Below, in pieces: positions 61,279-64,000 of a stretch of DNA of 64,000 nucleotides. The translations under genes and the position numbers were made by a program. The stretch spans positions 4,066,001-4,130,000 of the forward strand of contig NZ_CP041636.1 in assembly GCF_007197755.1 (NCBI RefSeq), in the 5' to 3' direction. Numbering within the stretch: the first letter of the stretch is position 1; every line of letters starts with the position of its first letter. The stretch is from Ferrovibrio terrae (GTDB lineage: Bacteria > Pseudomonadota > Alphaproteobacteria > Ferrovibrionales > Ferrovibrionaceae). Under the pieces are notes generated by a model. It was not told the origin of the DNA, searched no databases, and was given only the letters and a program-made list of their open reading frames with translations.

Positions 61279-62568
61279 TTACGCGTCAAACGTTGGCGTG
61301 GACTCGTAGGATTCCAGCTTGCAGGCCCCCTTCGCGTCCGAGTCCATCACTTCCTGCGGCGACGAGTTGCCGAGGACCTTGAACATGTCGTCCTTGTCCT
61401 TGGTGCCGATATTGGCCGTGCAGAGGTAGATGCTCTGCTGCATCTGGTGTGTGTTGGGATCCATCCAGGCATCGTGATGTTGCATGCGGTCGCGCGCCGA
61501 TGTCTTGAGGTTTTCCAGCTCCTTGATCACTTTGATATTATTGGTGGAGCCGGCGCGCTCGATGGCGGCGAACAGTTCACGGGTTGCCCAGTAGCCGTTG
61601 TAGAACACGTTGCCGGGCACGCGGATAAAGGTATCCGGGAACATCGCCTGATAACGCTTCACGAAATCGGACACGCCCGGCAGATCGAGATTGTAGTACC
61701 AGGTGGTGCCGAATACGCCGAACAGGTTGTCGAGCGGCAGGCCATAGACGTCCGGCCAGTCCTGCTGGTTGTTGATCCAGGCCGGCTTGTCGCCCATGCC
61801 AAGCTGCGCGATCTGCTGGCGCATGGCCTTCTGATCGTCGCCGCCGATCGCCGCTGCAACCGCGCCCGGCTTGAGTTGCTGGATCTTGAGCAGTTGCGAG
61901 GAGAAATCACGCGTGCCCTGCGGCACCAGGATTTCCTCCACCATCTCGCCGCCGAACTGCTTCAGCAGTGCTTTGGTCGCCGCTGCGGTGGAATGCCCCC
62001 AGACATAATCATTGGTCAGCAACACCCATTTCTTGCCGAATTTCTCGATGGAGGCCTGCACGGCGGCCTTGGCGAAGTTGCTGCCGTTGGCGTCGAAGAC
62101 GAACTTGACGCGATGGCAGTTCTGTCCCGCCTCCGAAGGCGCGCTCGAATTGGTGTTCAGATAGATGACGCCGTATTTCTGCGCCACCTGGCTGATCGCG
62201 TTGGCAACGCCGGAATGGATCGCGCCGATCAGGAAGCCGCAATTCTCGCGCGTGATCATGCGCTCGGCCACGCGGCTGCCGGTGGCGGGCGTGGTCTCGG
62301 TATCGAGATGGAAGGTTTCGATCTTGCGGCCCAGCACGCCGCCTTTGGCGTTTGCTTCGGCGATGGCCATCTGCATGCCGCGGCGATCTTCGGCGCCAGA
62401 GTTGGCGTACTGACCGCTGGCATCCGACGTGATGCCGAGCCTGATCGGCTTGGCGGCACCCTGGGCATAAACACGGGTGTGCTTCCACGGTCCCATGAAA
62501 GCCAGGCCGCTTGTGGCAGCGGCTGCCGTGGTCAGTAGACGACGACGGCTAATCTTGGACTGAGCCAT
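61279..62568 (-). CDS. ABC transporter periplasmic substrate-binding protein, Tat signal (importer 3)
   Basis: A 429-residue type I binding protein. ISRRRLLTTAAAATSG is a twin-arginine signal, cleaved near VYAQG. The mature start KPIRLGITSDASGQYANSG resembles urea, amide or Leu/Ile/Val receptors. The first gene of the 11-gene operon, it is divergent from a RpiR-type regulator across 179 bp with three palindromes. Confidence 0.92.
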   Translation of the reverse strand: MAQSKISRRRLLTTAAAATSGLAFMGPWKHTRVYAQGAAKPIRLGITSDASGQYANSGAEDRRGMQMAIAEANAKGGVLGRKIETFHLDTETTPATGSRVAERMITRENCGFLIGAIHSGVANAISQVAQKYGVIYLNTNSSAPSEAGQNCHRVKFVFDANGSNFAKAAVQASIEKFGKKWVLLTNDYVWGHSTAAATKALLKQFGGEMVEEILVPQGTRDFSSQLLKIQQLKPGAVAAAIGGDDQKAMRQQIAQLGMGDKPAWINNQQDWPDVYGLPLDNLFGVFGTTWYYNLDLPGVSDFVKRYQAMFPDTFIRVPGNVFYNGYWATRELFAAIERAGSTNNIKVIKELENLKTSARDRMQHHDAWMDPNTHQMQQSIYLCTANIGTKDKDDMFKVLGNSSPQEVMDSDAKGACKLESYESTPTFDA

Positions 62569-62646
62569 GCTGTTTCCTCCCTGTTTGGCACTCTTTACGG
62601 GCCTGTTCGGCGTTCCGGCGGTGCGCCGAACGTCCTTTCAAGGAGA

Positions 62647-62702
62647 TTGAATATAAATTCAATTTCCGTCAATGAATATTTATTCGATTGAATTGAATAT
62701 TC
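62647..62702. promoter_or_regulatory. Three AT-rich palindromes, probable RpiR operators
   Basis: TTGAATATAAATTCAA (62647-62662), GAATATTTATTC (62674-62685) and GAATATTC (62695-62702) lie between the divergent binding-protein and rpiR-type genes. They share GAAT and ATTC arms, and their centres are about 25 and 19 bp apart. The RpiR/MurR regulator encoded next to them is the natural candidate to bind. Confidence 0.6.
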
Positions 62703-62747
62703 TGTTCCGTGATGGAATCAGCTGCTAAAATGCTGTAAAGGCTAGAT

Positions 62748-63623
62748 ATGAGTGACACGCCCTCCCAGAAATCTGGCCAGATTTCGACCGAAATCACCCG
62801 GCCGCCGGTCGACGCCGAGACCTTTGATGGCCTCCGGCAGCGAATCCGGGACCGCTTTTCGACCCTCAGCCCGCATCTCCAGCGGATCGCGAGGTCCTCG
62901 CTGGAGGAACCAAACAGTTTTGCCCTGAACACCACGGCCAAGATTGCCGCCGACCTCGATATCCAGCCGTCCACGCTGATCAGGTTTGCCAAGGAATTCG
63001 GCTATTCAGGCTTTTCCGACTTGCAGCGGGTCTTCCGGCAGCGCCTGATCGAAGGCGAACCGACCGTGCGCGAGCGCGTCTATTCGGAAGAAACCGCGCG
63101 GCCGGAGCCGCCGAATGTGCGGGAACTGCTCCAGACCTGCGTCGCGGCGCATGTGGCGGCGCTGAACGACCTGGTGAAGACCTGCGATACCGACAGCCTC
63201 GCCAGGGCGGTCGAAATGCTGCGCGGTGCGCGGCATGTCTATATCGCCGGTCTGCGCCGCTCCCGCCCGATCGCAGCTTACCTTGCTTATGCCCTGACGC
63301 GCTCGGAGCGTGCCAGCAGCCTGCTCGACTTTGCCGGCGGCATGGCCGGCCCGCAGATAGCCACGATCGGTCCGGACGACGTTCTGGTCGCAATCGCCTT
63401 CCCGCCGTATTCGCGACCTGTCGTCGATATCGTGCTCGATGCCTATGTCAGCGGCCGCAAGGTGCTGGCCATCACCGATGGCCCGGGCAGCCCGCTGGCC
63501 AGCAACTCGCAGCTACAGCTTTACGTCGATGCTGGCGCGGCGTCGGCCTTCCAGCCCATCTCGGGCGCCATCGGTCTGGTGCAGACGGTCATTACGGCGT
63601 TGAACTGGAGCAAGGCGGGTTAG
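62748..63623 (+). CDS. MurR/RpiR-family transcriptional regulator (HTH + SIS)
   Basis: A 291-residue regulator. An N-terminal HTH_6 domain (about residues 25-105, with TTAKIAADLDIQPSTLIRFAKEFG, shown in part) and a C-terminal SIS sugar-phosphate-type domain (about 125-270, with GARHVYIAGLRRSRPIA) are clear. It is divergent from the 11-gene operon and probably controls it through the palindromes at 62647-62702. SIS ligands are usually phosphorylated sugars or related acids, consistent with a sugar-acid pathway. Confidence 0.93.
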   Translation: MSDTPSQKSGQISTEITRPPVDAETFDGLRQRIRDRFSTLSPHLQRIARSSLEEPNSFALNTTAKIAADLDIQPSTLIRFAKEFGYSGFSDLQRVFRQRLIEGEPTVRERVYSEETARPEPPNVRELLQTCVAAHVAALNDLVKTCDTDSLARAVEMLRGARHVYIAGLRRSRPIAAYLAYALTRSERASSLLDFAGGMAGPQIATIGPDDVLVAIAFPPYSRPVVDIVLDAYVSGRKVLAITDGPGSPLASNSQLQLYVDAGAASAFQPISGAIGLVQTVITALNWSKAG

Positions 63624-63670
63624 GAAAGTCCCAGACAGGGACTGATGCACCGTTTGGTGCGGATGAAATG

Positions 63671-63709
63671 AAAAGGCCGGCCGCCACTTAAGTGACTGAC
63701 CGGCCTTTT
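63671..63709. terminator. Bidirectional intrinsic terminator between rpiR-type gene and tRNA
   Basis: AAAAGGCCGG (63671-63680) and CCGGCCTTTT (63700-63709) form a perfect 10-bp stem; the loop holds an inner palindrome CACTTAAGTG. A and T flanks let it serve both the plus-strand regulator gene and the minus-strand tRNA. Confidence 0.85.
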
Positions 63710-63716
63710 AAAAGAA

Positions 63717-63793
63717 TGGTGCGCTCGAAGAGATTCGAACTCCTGACCCCCAGATTCGTAGTCTGGTGCTCTATCCAGCTGAGCTACGAGCGC
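63717..63793 (-). tRNA. tRNA-Arg (anticodon ACG)
   Basis: A 77-base cloverleaf on the minus strand. Acceptor arm GCGCTCG (63793-63787 read on plus as CGAGCGC) pairs with CGAGCGC, followed by encoded ACCA. The anticodon arm is CCAGA, loop CTACGAA, TCTGG, giving ACG, which is read as ICG after deamination. The T arm holds GTTCGAATC. A terminator follows at 63671-63709. Confidence 0.97.
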
Positions 63794-64000
63794 GCACGTC
63801 GCGGTACCGCGACGGGGGCGGAACCTACTCAATTCACCGGGACCGCGCAAGGCCCAAGCCCGGAATACTGCCCTGCCGTGCAAGCCTCGGATTCTACAGG
63901 CAGATGACGCTTGCGGGCAGGTATGCCGACCCCTAGAATGTCACGGTCTGCAGAAGGTCCGCCACGGCAGTTCCCGTCAGGCTGACTCATGCAGCGGGGG
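63794..64000. other. Intergenic end of window, no supported feature
   Basis: No open reading frame with a credible start, signal or family similarity is visible. A short in-frame stretch near 63933-63985 on the minus strand could be the end of a gene lying past the window, but it is broken by a stop and cannot be supported. Confidence 0.5.

Noticed and set aside
63620-63883. 87-residue minus-strand frame over the tRNA
   Set aside because: It runs through tRNA-Arg and its terminator, so it is not a gene.
63933-63985. Possible gene end at the right edge on the minus strand
   Set aside because: Only about 17 codons lie between two stops; without sequence beyond the window it cannot be told from noise.
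1-64000. CRISPR arrays, insertion sequences, prophage genes or rRNA
   Set aside because: No regular direct repeats with spacers, transposases, integrases, phage structural genes or rRNA segments were seen in either strand.

Overview
This is a GC-rich, densely coded chromosomal window from a flagellated alphaproteobacterium. The fliL-fliM-motE and flgFGAH genes, fliX divergent from flgI, a perfect CtrA-type box and two sigma-54-type promoters all fit an alphaproteobacterial flagellar hierarchy. The general gene style suggests Rhodospirillales or a neighbouring order; the genus cannot be fixed from this sequence. Nothing looks like a phage, transposon or CRISPR array.

Layout. (1) 1-12.2 kb is a flagellar cluster. 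On the minus strand run fliL, fliM, a DUF6468 gene, a motE-like gene, a DUF1217 gene and a cheY-like receiver. On the plus strand run flgF-flgG-flgA-flgH, then minus-strand dksA-like and fliX, then plus-strand flgI, a flgJ-type rod-binding gene and a flgN-like gene. (2) 12.2-14.8 kb holds an exported PRC-barrel protein and recQ. (3) 14.86-30.26 kb is one predicted 15-gene minus-strand operon. It starts with a GntR/HutC regulator, followed by a complete branched-chain-type ABC importer, LeuC/LeuD-like hydratase subunits, a PEP-mutase-family lyase, HyuB, a Bug-type binding protein, HyuA, an isochorismatase-fold hydrolase, an FAD oxidoreductase and a tautomerase-SnoaL fusion. Nearly all junctions overlap or touch. 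(4) 30.4-35 kb is a second complete branched-chain-type ABC importer. (5) 35.1-42.1 kb is the cbb3 oxidase locus ccoN-O-Q-P, a 60-residue membrane protein, a DUF2189 gene, ccoI and ccoS, with an FNR/FixK-type box upstream. ccoQ and ccoS are very short genes that I recovered by translating the minus strand directly. (6) 42.1-51.3 kb is a redox and stress region: glutamine-amidotransferase-like protein, redoxin, AhpD-like protein, exported unknown, MarR regulator with a Cys/His-rich tail, catalase, Tat-exported alpha/beta hydrolase, PAS histidine kinase, single-domain receiver and FixJ-type regulator. (7) 51.5-52.75 kb has a luciferase-like oxidoreductase and slyX. (8) 52.8-62.6 kb is an 11-gene operon: a third complete branched-chain-type importer, an unusual ABC ATPase without a signature motif, a cupin, a Gfo/Idh/MocA oxidoreductase, an SDR, an aldehyde dehydrogenase and an HpcH/HpaI aldolase. 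A RpiR/MurR regulator is divergent from it across three palindromes. (9) The window ends with tRNA-Arg(ACG).

How the parts work together. The flagellar genes are standard, but the regulatory sites can be read directly. The most interesting material is the pair of transporter-plus-catabolism operons. In the 15-gene operon the LeuCD-like hydratase and the PEP-mutase-like lyase together resemble the hydrate-then-cleave logic of dimethylmaleate hydratase and dimethylmalate lyase. With ATP-dependent HyuAB and an amidohydrolase-fold protein, a route from a cyclic imide or lactam through an alkylmaleate-type diacid to 2-oxoacid and carboxylate is a reasonable hypothesis; the substrate is not known. 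The 52.8-62.6 kb operon looks like import, two oxidations, retro-aldol cleavage and aldehyde oxidation, as in non-phosphorylative sugar-acid routes. All three importers share one architecture: binding-protein gene, then a GC-rich hairpin, then the permease genes.
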